Below, in pieces: positions 24,036 through 32,591 of a stretch of DNA of 42,000 nt. The stretch covers positions 1 through 42,000 of the forward strand of contig CACXKY010000004.1 of NCBI GenBank assembly GCA_902768325.1, given 5' to 3'. A program made the position numbers and the translations under genes. Below the pieces are notes generated by a model. That model worked only from the letters and a program-made list of their open reading frames with translations. It did not search any database and was not told the origin of the DNA. This stretch comes from Fibrobacter succinogenes. GTDB lineage: Bacteria; Fibrobacterota; Fibrobacteria; Fibrobacterales; Fibrobacteraceae. Every line of letters begins with the position of its first letter. Position 1 is the first letter of the stretch.

Positions 24036-24070
24036 TGGTCATTGGTCATTGGTCATTAGTCATTGGTCAA
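24036..24070 (+). repeat. Tandem heptamer repeat (TGGTCAT)5
   Basis: Three perfect TGGTCAT units are followed by TAGTCAT and TGGTCAA, directly after the stop of the PorV-like gene and before its terminator. It is the cleanest of three heptamer runs in the window. Confidence 0.8.
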
Positions 24071-24076
24071 TAGTTT

Positions 24077-24107
24077 AAAAGTCGGGTAACGAACCCGACT
24101 TTTTTTC
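24077..24107. terminator. Bidirectional terminator
   Basis: AAAAGTCGGGT pairs perfectly with ACCCGACTTTT around an AACGA loop, followed by further T. It separates the convergent PorV-like gene and rsmG. Confidence 0.85.
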
Positions 24108-24130
24108 AATATCGTAAACAATAACTCAGG

Positions 24131-24904
24131 TTACTCCACGCGCTCGAGGATAATCAGCGCGCGGTCTTGCGTACTGTTCGGGATCGTGTAGAAATGCTTG
24201 CCCACGAACTTGTATCCGAAATCCTCCGGATAGAACGTTTTCAGTTCGTCGGCTACCGCGGGGCCCTTCATAAAGAACACGCGGCCGCCCACCTTGAGCG
24301 AATTCGCGATACGCGGGAGCGTCTTTTCCATAAGTTCGAAGGCGCGGCTGATGACACCGTCCACCGGGATGTCCATACTGCGGCTCGTGACCTTGTGTCC
24401 AAACACGTCGATGCCCTTGAGGCCCATCTTCTCGATGACCATGTTCAAGAAATCGATGCGGTTCGGGCGCGGTTCGCAAAGCGTAAGGCGGATCTGCGGA
24501 TTCACGAGCTTGAGCGGGATTCCCGGAAACCCGGCGCCGCTACCGACGTCGATCATGCGGGCAGGCCACTTGGGCACGTAGGCGTTGATGAGCGTGCAGT
24601 CGGCGTAATGGCGTTCCACCATCGTCTCGAAAGCATTCAGGCGCGTGAGGTCCTGGTCGTCGTTGTTCGCGCGCAACAGCTGGTGAAATTCCCAAATCTG
24701 TTCCAGGGTCTGCTGCTGCAGTTCCACACCGTAGTAGCGCAAAAGCTTGTCGAGGCCCGCAAGGGAGGGCGTCACGCGCTTGCCGCCAAACAGCGGGAAA
24801 TCAGAACGCGGCGCCTTCAGGTGAGGCACGAAATCTCGACCGGCGGAAGCACCCGCACGGTTGGGCATGCGGTTCCTAGGATTTTTGGACCAGCTTGAAC
24901 TCAT
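24131..24904 (-). CDS. rsmG: 16S rRNA (guanine-527-N7)-methyltransferase RsmG
   Basis: RsmG (GidB) methylates N7 of G527 in 16S rRNA with S-adenosylmethionine. Motif I is DVGSGAGFPGIPL (~residues 120-132), followed by LTLCEPRPNRIDFL, VISRAF and GRVFFMKG. The protein has 257 residues against ~210 usual. The extra N-terminus (SWSKNPRNRMPNRAG) is basic and probably disordered. Methylation-deficient RsmG in other bacteria gives low-level streptomycin resistance. The TATCTTTG box ends five bases before the ATG, so its mRNA may be leaderless. Confidence 0.96.
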   Translation of the reverse strand: MSSSWSKNPRNRMPNRAGASAGRDFVPHLKAPRSDFPLFGGKRVTPSLAGLDKLLRYYGVELQQQTLEQIWEFHQLLRANNDDQDLTRLNAFETMVERHYADCTLINAYVPKWPARMIDVGSGAGFPGIPLKLVNPQIRLTLCEPRPNRIDFLNMVIEKMGLKGIDVFGHKVTSRSMDIPVDGVISRAFELMEKTLPRIANSLKVGGRVFFMKGPAVADELKTFYPEDFGYKFVGKHFYTIPNSTQDRALIILERVE

Positions 24905-24909
24905 ACCTA

Positions 24910-24917
24910 CAAAGATA
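24910..24917 (-). promoter_or_regulatory. Promoter box TATCTTTG next to rsmG start
   Basis: An exact TAnnTTTG match on the minus strand ends five bases before the rsmG ATG. If used, transcription would begin at or near the start codon. Confidence 0.45.
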
Positions 24918-24965
24918 AAAAGTTATCGAAGGGCTCATTTTGCAAGAAAATTCCGTTTATAGGGT

Positions 24966-26354
24966 ATGGGCCTCAAAAGCGTCAAATGTACCGCAATCTT
25001 CGCCATGCTCCTGCCGATGGCAAGCGCCGCCGTGACCGAAGCGGATGTGTTCGACTGGTGGGATGCCGGCATCATCACTCCCGAACAGGCAGGCGAAATC
25101 CTCTCCCTGCTGGACGAAGGCAATGCGGACGAAGCTTGCCTATTGGCAGAAGTTTATGCGCAAGAAACCTGCGAAGCCCACTCCCCAAAAAAAGCGAAGG
25201 AACGTACCACGAAAACCGCGCGCCCGCCCCTACGCCCCACCGGTTACATCCTCTCGAAAATCCGGCTCGATTCGACCGGGCACATCGACAGCCACCGCGA
25301 AGAGCTGAGAGTCGACTTCTACCGCTACACGCTACGGCTCGGCACACAGGAACTCCTGACATACAGGAACGCAAGGAGCGAAGCGCACTTCGGCGACATC
25401 TCCACGAAGGAACTGCATAGCCACATCCCGCTGGATACGCTCTGGGGAACCGCAGCACTCTACCCATTCGGCAAATTCCACGTCGCCGCCTTGCTAGATT
25501 CTTCGACCGTCACGCAAGCGCGGGCGGGCTACGGCTTCGACCGCCATACCTCCGCAGATATCGTCTACTGGCACGGCAACACGACTCCGTACCGCGACCA
25601 CTTCCATTCCGCCGCACTTCAAGCGGCGTTCGACTTCGGCAAAGCCACCGCCTGGTACCAGGCCGGCCAAGACGTCCCTCTCTTGAAAATCGAATTCCAC
25701 AACACCACGCCTCCTAAAAAACGGAACACCCCACTCGAACCCATCACCTTCGACTGGCGCACCACCGCCTACTACCACGGCGATTCCGTCCCCACCCTGG
25801 CCAGGCTCAGCTCCACCATCCTGAAAAGCCGCCTCTGGGGTTCCCAAACCGTCGGCACCACCGCCAAGGAATGGTTCAACACGCGCGCCGAAGCGAACAT
25901 GAGGATCATCAACCCGCTCCACAGCGACAGCGCATCTGTCCGCACCAAAGCCATGATCATCAGCGGCCCCGCCTTCGCACGCGCCGCCCTCACGGCAACC
26001 TGCCGCGAACTGCAGGACAACTGCCGCCAAAGCGATTGGAAACCCTCTTTCACATCGGCATTTACCGATCACTGGAGCACGGGGGCGTCTGCCAGAGCCC
26101 GCTACACACGCGGTGAAGGGTTCGGCCCGCCTCGGCTCGAAGCGTCTCTACGCTATCAGGACATCCCCGGAAACTATGCCAAGGTCACGCTCGTCGCACC
26201 GAAAGGGAACCCCTCCGAAGATTTCCAGATCCGCAACGAAGCGCACTTCTCGGGCCCGTTTTTGGGCGTATCCATTGTATCCACGTTCAAGAAGAATGTA
26301 AACATATCATTACATCCATCGCAAGGGAGCCTCATGGTGAAATTGCTTTTTTAG
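24966..26354 (+). CDS. Putative secreted outer-membrane barrel protein, unknown
   Basis: This 462-residue protein has a signal peptide (MGLKSVKCTAIFAMLLPMASAA). A short acidic helical domain follows (ADVFDWWDAGIITPEQAGEI, residues ~25-60), then a basic Pro/Lys linker. A long stretch (~100-462) of alternating polar and hydrophobic residues is typical of beta-strands (TLRLGTQELLTYRN, FHVAALLDSSTVTQARAGYG). The end VKLLF has the C-terminal Phe of outer-membrane barrels. No family is named with confidence. It is divergent from rsmG with 61 bases between. The run of Thr and Ala is unlike its neighbours but GC-rich like them. Confidence 0.65.
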   Translation: MGLKSVKCTAIFAMLLPMASAAVTEADVFDWWDAGIITPEQAGEILSLLDEGNADEACLLAEVYAQETCEAHSPKKAKERTTKTARPPLRPTGYILSKIRLDSTGHIDSHREELRVDFYRYTLRLGTQELLTYRNARSEAHFGDISTKELHSHIPLDTLWGTAALYPFGKFHVAALLDSSTVTQARAGYGFDRHTSADIVYWHGNTTPYRDHFHSAALQAAFDFGKATAWYQAGQDVPLLKIEFHNTTPPKKRNTPLEPITFDWRTTAYYHGDSVPTLARLSSTILKSRLWGSQTVGTTAKEWFNTRAEANMRIINPLHSDSASVRTKAMIISGPAFARAALTATCRELQDNCRQSDWKPSFTSAFTDHWSTGASARARYTRGEGFGPPRLEASLRYQDIPGNYAKVTLVAPKGNPSEDFQIRNEAHFSGPFLGVSIVSTFKKNVNISLHPSQGSLMVKLLF

Positions 26355-26478
26355 CACAGATTCGCCAAATACCCCCCATTTTTGAGCAAATTTACGCATT
26401 TCCGGACTGGCACTGTATACGAGATGTTTACCGAAGTATACAGGTTTTACATTAAAACCCTCGTTTTTTCCAAACAAA

Positions 26479-26553
26479 GTTTATAGTTTTAAGGCATACC
26501 CAAACACTCCCAAGCCTCTTCCGGTTGCCTCCTTTACCTGAAGAGGCTTTTTT
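26479..26553 (+). ncRNA. Candidate small RNA with C-rich anti-SD-like loop
   Basis: In the 212-base gap, a box-like TTTATAGTTTTAAGG (from ~26479) is followed ~25 bases later by a strong terminator hairpin. Its 18-base loop contains CCTCCTTT (26528-26535), the same as the anti-Shine-Dalgarno word at 16S 3' ends. A short transcript of ~60 bases with a C-rich loop resembles trans-acting sRNAs that bind ribosome-binding sites. It could instead be an attenuator leader for the membrane protein gene downstream. No match to SRP RNA or 6S RNA could be seen. Confidence 0.35.
26512..26553 (+). terminator. Strong Rho-independent terminator hairpin
   Basis: AAGCCTCTTC (26512-26521) pairs perfectly with GAAGAGGCTT (26540-26549), followed by a six-base T-tract. 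It may end transcripts from the 24966-26354 gene or a short RNA starting nearby. Confidence 0.75.
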
Positions 26554-26554
26554 C

Positions 26555-26562
26555 TATTTTTC
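26555..26562 (+). promoter_or_regulatory. Promoter box TATTTTTC next to gene start
   Basis: This TAnnTTTG-like box ends four bases before ATG 26567, directly behind the terminator T-tract. It fits a leaderless transcript and explains how the next gene is expressed. Confidence 0.35.
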
Positions 26563-26566
26563 GAAC

Positions 26567-26959
26567 ATGCTTATCGCCACCATCATCGGGGCAGTCTTCT
26601 TTCTGCCCTCCATCGCCCTGAACATCGCACTCGCCTGTGGAGCACCGCTCGGTGCCTACGCCATGAACGGGCGCCACAAGGTTGTCCCCAAAGAAGTCCG
26701 CAAGGCATTCGTCATGCCGATTATCATGCAGTTCGTGGCTCTCTTCGTACTGCTTTCGGCAGGGCAAGTCCTTCCCGAAATCATCCCCTTCGTGGTGACG
26801 CGCATCCTCGCATTTTTCTTTGCGCTGTACCTCACGTTCTATACCGCGACAGTGCTGTTCAGCACCGCGCACAAGGAACGCACCGTCATGGGATTTTTCG
26901 CCATCGTCTCGACGATTTGCTTCTGGGTAACCGCGTTCGGAACGCTCAACTGGGAATAG
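26567..26959 (+). CDS. Small four-helix membrane protein, unknown
   Basis: This 130-residue protein has about four hydrophobic helices: LIATIIGAVFFLPSIALNIA, FVMPIIMQFVALFVLLSAGQ, IIPFVVTRILAFFFALYLTF, and TVMGFFAIVSTICFWVTAFG. Short basic loops lie between them (MNGRHKVVPKEVRK). No family is recognised. The frame is open from 26525, but ATG 26567 lies after the terminator and begins the first helix, so it is preferred. queH starts four bases after its stop, so it belongs to the same transcript. Confidence 0.75.
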   Translation: MLIATIIGAVFFLPSIALNIALACGAPLGAYAMNGRHKVVPKEVRKAFVMPIIMQFVALFVLLSAGQVLPEIIPFVVTRILAFFFALYLTFYTATVLFSTAHKERTVMGFFAIVSTICFWVTAFGTLNWE

Positions 26960-26963
26960 CGAA

Positions 26964-27617
26964 ATGCCCGAAGCCTACCATAACTACCAGCGCGACCTGG
27001 ACTACATTATCCGTAGGCTCGAACGCACCGGCGAAGTACCGCACCTGCTGTTGCACGCCTGCTGTGCGCCCTGCAGCAGCTACACCATCGAATACCTTTC
27101 GCAGTACTTCAATATCACGCTCTTCTACTACAACCCAAACATCGCCCCCGACGAAGAGTACCGCCACCGCGTCAACGAAATCAAGCGCTTTGTCGCAGAA
27201 TTCAAGACAAAGCATCCCGTCACGCTCGTGGAAGGCGAATACGACCCGAAAAAATTCTACGACACCGTCCGCGGCCTTGAAGACGAGCCCGAAGGCGGCA
27301 AGCGCTGCCGCAAGTGCTTTGAGCTGCGCCTCGCCGAGGCGGCCAAACTCGCCAAGGAACTGAACGCCGACTATTTTACCACCACGCTCACCATCAGTCC
27401 CATGAAAGATGCGAAAGTATTGAACGAGGTGGTACAGGAACAATGCGAAGCCTACGGCATACGCAGGCTTCCGAGCGATTTCAAAAAGAAGGGCGGATAC
27501 AAGAGGTCTATCCAGCTATCCGCCGAATACCATCTTTACAGACAAAATTATTGTGGCTGCGTCTATTCCAGACGCGACGCCGAAGCGCGCGACGCCAAGA
27601 AAAGCGAATCAGACTAG
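26964..27617 (+). CDS. queH: Epoxyqueuosine reductase QueH
   Basis: QueH (formerly DUF208) reduces epoxyqueuosine to queuosine in tRNA, replacing cobalamin-dependent QueG. The family cysteines are visible: HACCAPCSSY (residues ~31-41), CRKCFELR near residue 113-120, and YCGCVYSRRD near the C-terminus. Together they bind an iron-sulphur cluster and a second metal. The length of 217 is normal. The C-terminal SDF.. tail is charged. Its stop overlaps the stop of the convergent lipoprotein gene by three to four bases. Confidence 0.93.
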   Translation: MPEAYHNYQRDLDYIIRRLERTGEVPHLLLHACCAPCSSYTIEYLSQYFNITLFYYNPNIAPDEEYRHRVNEIKRFVAEFKTKHPVTLVEGEYDPKKFYDTVRGLEDEPEGGKRCRKCFELRLAEAAKLAKELNADYFTTTLTISPMKDAKVLNEVVQEQCEAYGIRRLPSDFKKKGGYKRSIQLSAEYHLYRQNYCGCVYSRRDAEARDAKKSESD

Positions 27618-28027
27618 CAATCGTCCAGCAGGGTTTCTTCCCAGTTGTTCGCCTTGCAGGTAAACAACTTGTTCTGATCTTTCATCAAAACGAGCCAACC
27701 TTCCGTAGCGCCGTTACACTGAATATTGATGGTCTCGATATTCTCGACCGTAACGTTCGCATTCACTTCAGAAGTACAGTTCTTGTCGGGGTGGGCTTTT
27801 TCCGAAGACGATTCCGGAACGAACTGTCCACGCTGGGACGAACTGGATTCGGGAGCGGATTCGCTACTGGAAGGAGCTACACTCGACAGATGGAAAAGCT
27901 GACCGTCATCGGAAGAGGCCGGGGCTTCTTCTTCATTCGAAGGACTGGAACTGGAATCATCGCCGCAGGCTATTAAAGACAGGCCCGCGCAAAACAACGC
28001 GACAGGTAAAAATTTGTACAAACGCAT
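27614..28027 (-). CDS. Fibrobacter-type serine-rich lipoprotein
   Basis: This 137-residue lipoprotein has a signal peptide ending in lipobox LIAC and a mature start CGDDSSSSPSNEEE. A Ser/Glu/Pro-rich linker of ~60 residues follows (SSVAPSSSESAPESSSS). It ends in a small domain of ~65 residues with three further cysteines (NCTSEV, IQCNGATEGW, TCKANNWEETLLDDC). Serine linkers of this kind are common in Fibrobacter lipoproteins and tether surface domains. The small domain resembles other short domains following such linkers but is not named here. A good AGGAGG ribosome-binding site precedes ATG 28027. Confidence 0.85.
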   Translation of the reverse strand: MRLYKFLPVALFCAGLSLIACGDDSSSSPSNEEEAPASSDDGQLFHLSSVAPSSSESAPESSSSQRGQFVPESSSEKAHPDKNCTSEVNANVTVENIETINIQCNGATEGWLVLMKDQNKLFTCKANNWEETLLDDC

Positions 28028-28120
28028 CTCATCCTCCTATATCTTCTATTGAAAAATACACTAAAAGCGCTGCAATATCAACACCTTTCGCAATATTTTC
28101 ATTCCAAAATTACTTTTTTC

Positions 28121-28128
28121 TATCTTTT
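28121..28128 (+). promoter_or_regulatory. Promoter box TATCTTTT next to ygiQ start
   Basis: This TAnnTTTG-like box ends five bases before ATG 28134. No ribosome-binding site fits between them, so translation may be leaderless. Confidence 0.4.
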
Positions 28129-28133
28129 AAACT

Positions 28134-30338
28134 ATGTACGACCCGCGTTTCCTCCCCATCTGCAAAGAAGACCTAGACGAACTCGGCTGGGACTATGTGG
28201 ACGTGATTATCGTGAGCGCGGACGCCTACGTGGACCATCCCTGTTTCGGGCATGCCGTAGTCGGGCGTTTGTTCGAACACGAAGGATTGCGAGTCGCGAT
28301 TCTGCCGCAACCGAACTGGCGCGACGACCTGCGCGATTTCAAGAAGCTGGGCGCCCCGCGAATGTTCTTCGCGATTTCAAGCGGCATGGACAGCATGGTG
28401 AACCACTACACCGCGGCAAAACGCCTGCGCAGCGACGACGCCTTCACGCCCGGGAACAAGGCCGGGTTCCGCCCCGACTATGCGACGTACACCTACGCGA
28501 AGATCTTGAAGAAGCTCTACCCCGACGTACCGCTGATGATTGGCGGGCTAGAATCGAGCCTGCGCCGCGTGACGCATTACGATTACTGGAGCGACAAGTT
28601 AAAACCGAGTATTTTATTCGATACGCAGGCAGACCTCCTCGTTTACGGCATGGGCGAAAAGCCCCTGAAAGAGATGGTTCGACTGCTAAAGAAGGGCGTT
28701 CCGTTCTCCAGCCTGCATTCCATCCCGCAGACGGCCTACCTAGCGCCCAAGGGGAACGTTCCCAAAAGCAACCAGTGGGAAGACTTGCGCCTGGCAAGCT
28801 ACGAGGAATGTCTTGCCAGCAAACGTACCCAGATGGAAAACTGCCGCAAGGTGGACATCGAATGCAACAAGTGGTTCCAGCGCCGCGTATTGCAAGATGT
28901 CGCGGAACAGACGGTCGTGATTAACCCCGCGTACCCGCCTCTTGAATACGGCGAACTCGACGAAAGCTTTGAATACCCGTATGCCCGCGAACCGCACCCG
29001 CGTTACAAGAAGCGCGGAAACGTGCCTGCGTTCGACATGATCAAGTTCAGCATCAATACGCACCGCGGGTGTTTTGGCGGTTGCAGTTTCTGCGCCATCA
29101 ACGCACACCAGGGGAAGTTTATCGCGAGCCGTAGCCGCGAAAGCATATTGCGCGAAGTGGATTTGATTACCAAGATGGACGGTTTTGCCGGTACCATTAC
29201 CGATTTGGGCGGCCCGAGCGCCAACATGTACAACATGCGCGGTCGCGACCCGAGCCGTTGCCAAAAATGCGCAAGGGCAAGCTGCCTCACGCCCAAGATT
29301 TGCGACAACATGGACACGCACCACAAGGAGATTCTGGAACTCTACCGCGAAGTGCGCAACCACCCGAAGGTGAAACACCTGTTCATCGGCAGTGGCGTGC
29401 GTTACGACATGCTGTTGCAGGAGACGGATGACGAAGAACTGCGCCGCGACCACGAAGAATACGCCCGCGAACTCATCGACTACCACGTGAGCGGGCGCCT
29501 GAAAGTCGCACCGGAACACACAAGCGACGAAGTGCTCAAGCTTATGCGCAAGCCGAGCTTCACGCTGTTCCACAAGTTCAAGGAATTCTTCGACGACGAA
29601 TGCAAGCGCATCGGCAAGCGCCAGCAGATCATCCCCTACTTCATCAGCAGCCATCCCGGATGCACCGAGGCCGACATGGCGGAACTGGCCCTCGAGACAA
29701 AGCAGCTCGGATTCCAGCTGGAGCAGGTGCAGGACTTCACGCCCACGCCGATGACGATTGCGACCGAGATGTTCTACAGCGAACTTACGCCCGACGGAAA
29801 GCCGCTTTACGTGGCGAAGACGCCGGAGCAAAAAAAGAGCCAGAGACAGTTCTTCTTCTGGTACATTCCGGAAAACCGTCCGCAAATCCGCGCGACACTC
29901 GAACGTTTAAAACTCGGCAAGATTGGGCGCTTGCTTTTAAGCCGCAGCGCTAAAGCCGAAGGTAAGGAATTCTTCCCGAGCAAGGAACGCGAAACCAACG
30001 CCGAGTACCGCGAACGCGAACAGCAAAAACGCGAAGCGCGCTCCACCACCATCGTACCGAAGAAAGTCGGCGAGAAGGGCCGTTGGGAAAATTCTGCCCG
30101 CAGGGAGAGGCGCGCTGCGCAGTTCGGCGAGGCCTCCGGCAACAACCAGCGCCGCGAAGAAGGGCGTCGCGAATTCCATGCCAACCGCGACAGCCGCGAT
30201 TTTAACAAGAATCGCAACAACAACGCCCGCGACTTCAACAACCGCAACGAAAAACGTGGCGGCAGTAACGGCGGCAACAGGGGCGGGAATAAAAATTCCT
30301 CCCCCGTGCAATTCAGTTCGCGCCGCCGCGGACGATAA
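28134..30338 (+). CDS. YgiQ-family radical SAM protein
   Basis: This 734-residue protein matches the YgiQ (UPF0313) family. The N-terminal domain begins with FLPICKEDLDELGWDYVDVI. The radical SAM cluster motif CX3CX2C appears in HRGCFGGCSFCAI near residue 312. The C-terminal domain contains FTPTPMTIATEMFYS. The reaction is unknown in this family. The last ~145 residues are basic and low-complexity: many Arg, Asn and Gly, ending GGNRGGNK..RRRGR, similar to RNA-binding tails. Promoter-like box and ATG are five bases apart. It is convergent with the GLUG-repeat gene (13 bases between stops), with no clear terminator. Confidence 0.92.
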   Translation: MYDPRFLPICKEDLDELGWDYVDVIIVSADAYVDHPCFGHAVVGRLFEHEGLRVAILPQPNWRDDLRDFKKLGAPRMFFAISSGMDSMVNHYTAAKRLRSDDAFTPGNKAGFRPDYATYTYAKILKKLYPDVPLMIGGLESSLRRVTHYDYWSDKLKPSILFDTQADLLVYGMGEKPLKEMVRLLKKGVPFSSLHSIPQTAYLAPKGNVPKSNQWEDLRLASYEECLASKRTQMENCRKVDIECNKWFQRRVLQDVAEQTVVINPAYPPLEYGELDESFEYPYAREPHPRYKKRGNVPAFDMIKFSINTHRGCFGGCSFCAINAHQGKFIASRSRESILREVDLITKMDGFAGTITDLGGPSANMYNMRGRDPSRCQKCARASCLTPKICDNMDTHHKEILELYREVRNHPKVKHLFIGSGVRYDMLLQETDDEELRRDHEEYARELIDYHVSGRLKVAPEHTSDEVLKLMRKPSFTLFHKFKEFFDDECKRIGKRQQIIPYFISSHPGCTEADMAELALETKQLGFQLEQVQDFTPTPMTIATEMFYSELTPDGKPLYVAKTPEQKKSQRQFFFWYIPENRPQIRATLERLKLGKIGRLLLSRSAKAEGKEFFPSKERETNAEYREREQQKREARSTTIVPKKVGEKGRWENSARRERRAAQFGEASGNNQRREEGRREFHANRDSRDFNKNRNNNARDFNNRNEKRGGSNGGNRGGNKNSSPVQFSSRRRGR

Positions 30339-30351
30339 TCAAAAATTTCTT

Positions 30352-32514
30352 TTACCGCACCGTCACAAGACGCACCTGCGAACCGCTACGCACAATGTAA
30401 CGGCCAGCACGCGGCACTTCCAAATTCACAGACGCCCCGTGGGCACGCGTAACCGCAATGACCTTCCCACACATATCGAATACGGCTACAGGATGGTTTT
30501 CTGCCAAGCCAAAAACGGAAATAAGGTGCGAAGACACTTCCACCCGTAACAAGGGCACGGCAGACTTCGGCTTCACTAGGGTAATATCACTGTCTTGGCA
30601 ACAAGGAAGCGAATCAAACTTAAGGGTATCGAAATCAAATATCGGATATCCACCGTGGCGCGTCCAAATTTGGCGGTCGGCTTCCGTCCCACCCGAAGTA
30701 TTCAAGAAGGTTACCATCGTATCACTCTGCAGTTCCGCAGTCGTCTTCGTGAGGTTCACAAGGGCGGATGTGTCGTAAGCAACACCGAAAGGAGCGATAT
30801 TGGAAAGCGTTTCATCAAAAAACACGGATTCCTCTTGTTTCATGCTTCGTACATAACCGAAAAGCCCCCCAACAGCATCCCCCTTCACTTCGGGTGCAGC
30901 GCTATAAACATTGTTAAGATACCAATGCAGATTATCCGCTTTACCAGCAATCCCGCCAGCATAGCTTGCACCCTGAGCCAACTTGCCTTTCGCCTCGACC
31001 CGCCCGTGATTATAAGCATCGGCTATTCGCGCCAAATAGATGTTGCCAACAAGACCGCCGACATGCAGGGAATCCGAACTCGTCGCCGCATCCGATGCAA
31101 TACCAGTCACGTTACCATAGTTAAAAGACTTCTCCATTGCAAAGCCATTATATATCGTTGGGCGGGACCAATAGCTCATCCTGCCCAAGATTCCCCCCAC
31201 CATTGTCTCGAACGTGCCTTCGGCGGTGACGTTACCATAGTTCCTGAGCATCGTAAAAGTTTCATCCTTATAAGCCGTCAGCCCATCGCCCATAACACCG
31301 CCAACAGCCATAATCATTTCCTTTGCTTCACCGCGGGCCTCAACCGAACCCAAGTTCAACGCATTGATTACGCTCGCCCAAGCGCAATCACCCAGAATAC
31401 CGCCAACAAAAAAAGTAACCAATGTTTCGTTGCTTTGATACATTGCAGAAACTTTACCGCTGTTATACAAATCCTTCAAATCCACATGCGTCGTGAATTT
31501 CATGACATCCTGATCATTAGCATGCCGCCCAATAACGCCACCAACATAAGACATAGAATAAAAAGACATAAGTCCTGTACTCACTGCTGACGAGTCAATG
31601 ACAACTTTGGAGGATACGTCCCCGTAATTCTGGAGATTTTCGGCATTGCCGACGATATTACCGGCAATACCGCCGACATAGGAAATGCGGTACGACAAAT
31701 CCACTTCGACTTTTCCACGATTGATACAATTTGCCACGGCAATGCCATCCAACACACGGGATTGTCCCACAATACCGCCAAAAAAGACTTCATACGGGTG
31801 CGCGTATTCCGGCAAGTTATCTATGTTATACACCTTCGCCGAATTGCTGCAGTCCAAGATGCTTCCCGAAGCAATAGCGGCAATGCCACCGACTGTTGCC
31901 GTGGCGCCAACGGAACCGCCAACAACATTGCAATTCTGGATTAAGGCGGTGTCCGTCTCCGTCGGAGTCACAGATACGGCAATTCCACCAGCAGAGTAAA
32001 GTCCTTGAATATCGGTATTATAGACGTTCACGTTCCTGACAACCGATTTAAGCGAGTTGACAATGGCAGCTACGTAAAGAACAGAATCGCTCACAAAAGC
32101 GCTGTTCGCAACGTTCAGGTCGTGAACGCCCTCCGCTCTCTGCCGCACGATCGTCTCAAAAAGGGGCTTCTCCGCATTCAAGCCGTAAATGGTATGCCCG
32201 CGCCCGTCGAATTCTCCCCCAAACGCACCCTGGACATCGCTCCTGTTCCAGCGTTTGGAGCACAGCTTGGACGTATCCGAGCCGAACACGATATCGTTTT
32301 TCAAATAGGCGCGTATATCCATGTCTGAATTCTGCGCCGCAATCACCGAATCTAAAAATCCGACGAGTTCCTCGGGAGAGGTAATTTCGTAATAGGAAGA
32401 ATCCCCGCTGCCAACCACCTTGGGAATCTTGGCGGAACCATCCCATGCAGCAAAAGAGAACTGCGCTAAAACAGCCAGCGCAAAGAAACAAGCTAAAGAA
32501 AAGGTTTTACCCAC
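30352..32514 (-). CDS. Secreted GLUG-repeat protein with type IX-like C-terminal sorting domain
   Basis: A signal peptide (GKTFSLACFFALAVLAQFSF-AA) leads a ~720-residue protein. The middle holds repeated blocks of the type GGIVGQSR../VGGIAGNIVGN../GGILGDCAW../GGVMGDG.. paired with ANCINRGKVE, LQNYGDVSSK, LYNSGKVSA or LRNYGNVTAEG. These resemble GLUG-like beta-solenoid repeats. The C-terminal ~65 residues read VAVFDMCGKVIAVTR and GRYIVRSGSQVRLVTVR, like a type A sorting domain used by type IX secretion in Fibrobacter. GTG 32514 (residue 7 of the longest frame) follows a strong AGAAGGGGGG site and begins the signal peptide, so it is preferred over TTG 32532. Likely a surface or secreted adhesin; the ligand is unknown. 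Confidence 0.8.
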   Translation of the reverse strand: MGKTFSLACFFALAVLAQFSFAAWDGSAKIPKVVGSGDSSYYEITSPEELVGFLDSVIAAQNSDMDIRAYLKNDIVFGSDTSKLCSKRWNRSDVQGAFGGEFDGRGHTIYGLNAEKPLFETIVRQRAEGVHDLNVANSAFVSDSVLYVAAIVNSLKSVVRNVNVYNTDIQGLYSAGGIAVSVTPTETDTALIQNCNVVGGSVGATATVGGIAAIASGSILDCSNSAKVYNIDNLPEYAHPYEVFFGGIVGQSRVLDGIAVANCINRGKVEVDLSYRISYVGGIAGNIVGNAENLQNYGDVSSKVVIDSSAVSTGLMSFYSMSYVGGVIGRHANDQDVMKFTTHVDLKDLYNSGKVSAMYQSNETLVTFFVGGILGDCAWASVINALNLGSVEARGEAKEMIMAVGGVMGDGLTAYKDETFTMLRNYGNVTAEGTFETMVGGILGRMSYWSRPTIYNGFAMEKSFNYGNVTGIASDAATSSDSLHVGGLVGNIYLARIADAYNHGRVEAKGKLAQGASYAGGIAGKADNLHWYLNNVYSAAPEVKGDAVGGLFGYVRSMKQEESVFFDETLSNIAPFGVAYDTSALVNLTKTTAELQSDTMVTFLNTSGGTEADRQIWTRHGGYPIFDFDTLKFDSLPCCQDSDITLVKPKSAVPLLRVEVSSHLISVFGLAENHPVAVFDMCGKVIAVTRAHGASVNLEVPRAGRYIVRSGSQVRLVTVR

Positions 32515-32541
32515 AATCCCCCCTTCTCCCAAGCACCATTC

Positions 32542-32549
32542 TAAATATA
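32542..32549 (-). promoter_or_regulatory. Promoter box TATATTTA
   Basis: A near-consensus TAnnTTTG box lies 27 bases before GTG 32514 of the GLUG-repeat gene, in a very AT-rich stretch. The prmA stop is ~43 bases further upstream on the same strand. Confidence 0.4.
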
Positions 32550-32591
32550 TACTCTAGATAGCCTTTTTGGCAATACCCATCTAGGTACAAA

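Noticed and set aside
24036..24070. CRISPR array
   Set aside because: Units are seven bases with no spacers.
26479..26553. 4.5S (SRP) RNA or 6S RNA
   Set aside because: The SRP tetraloop region and asymmetric bulge sequence are not present on either strand, and the hairpin has a plain terminator form.
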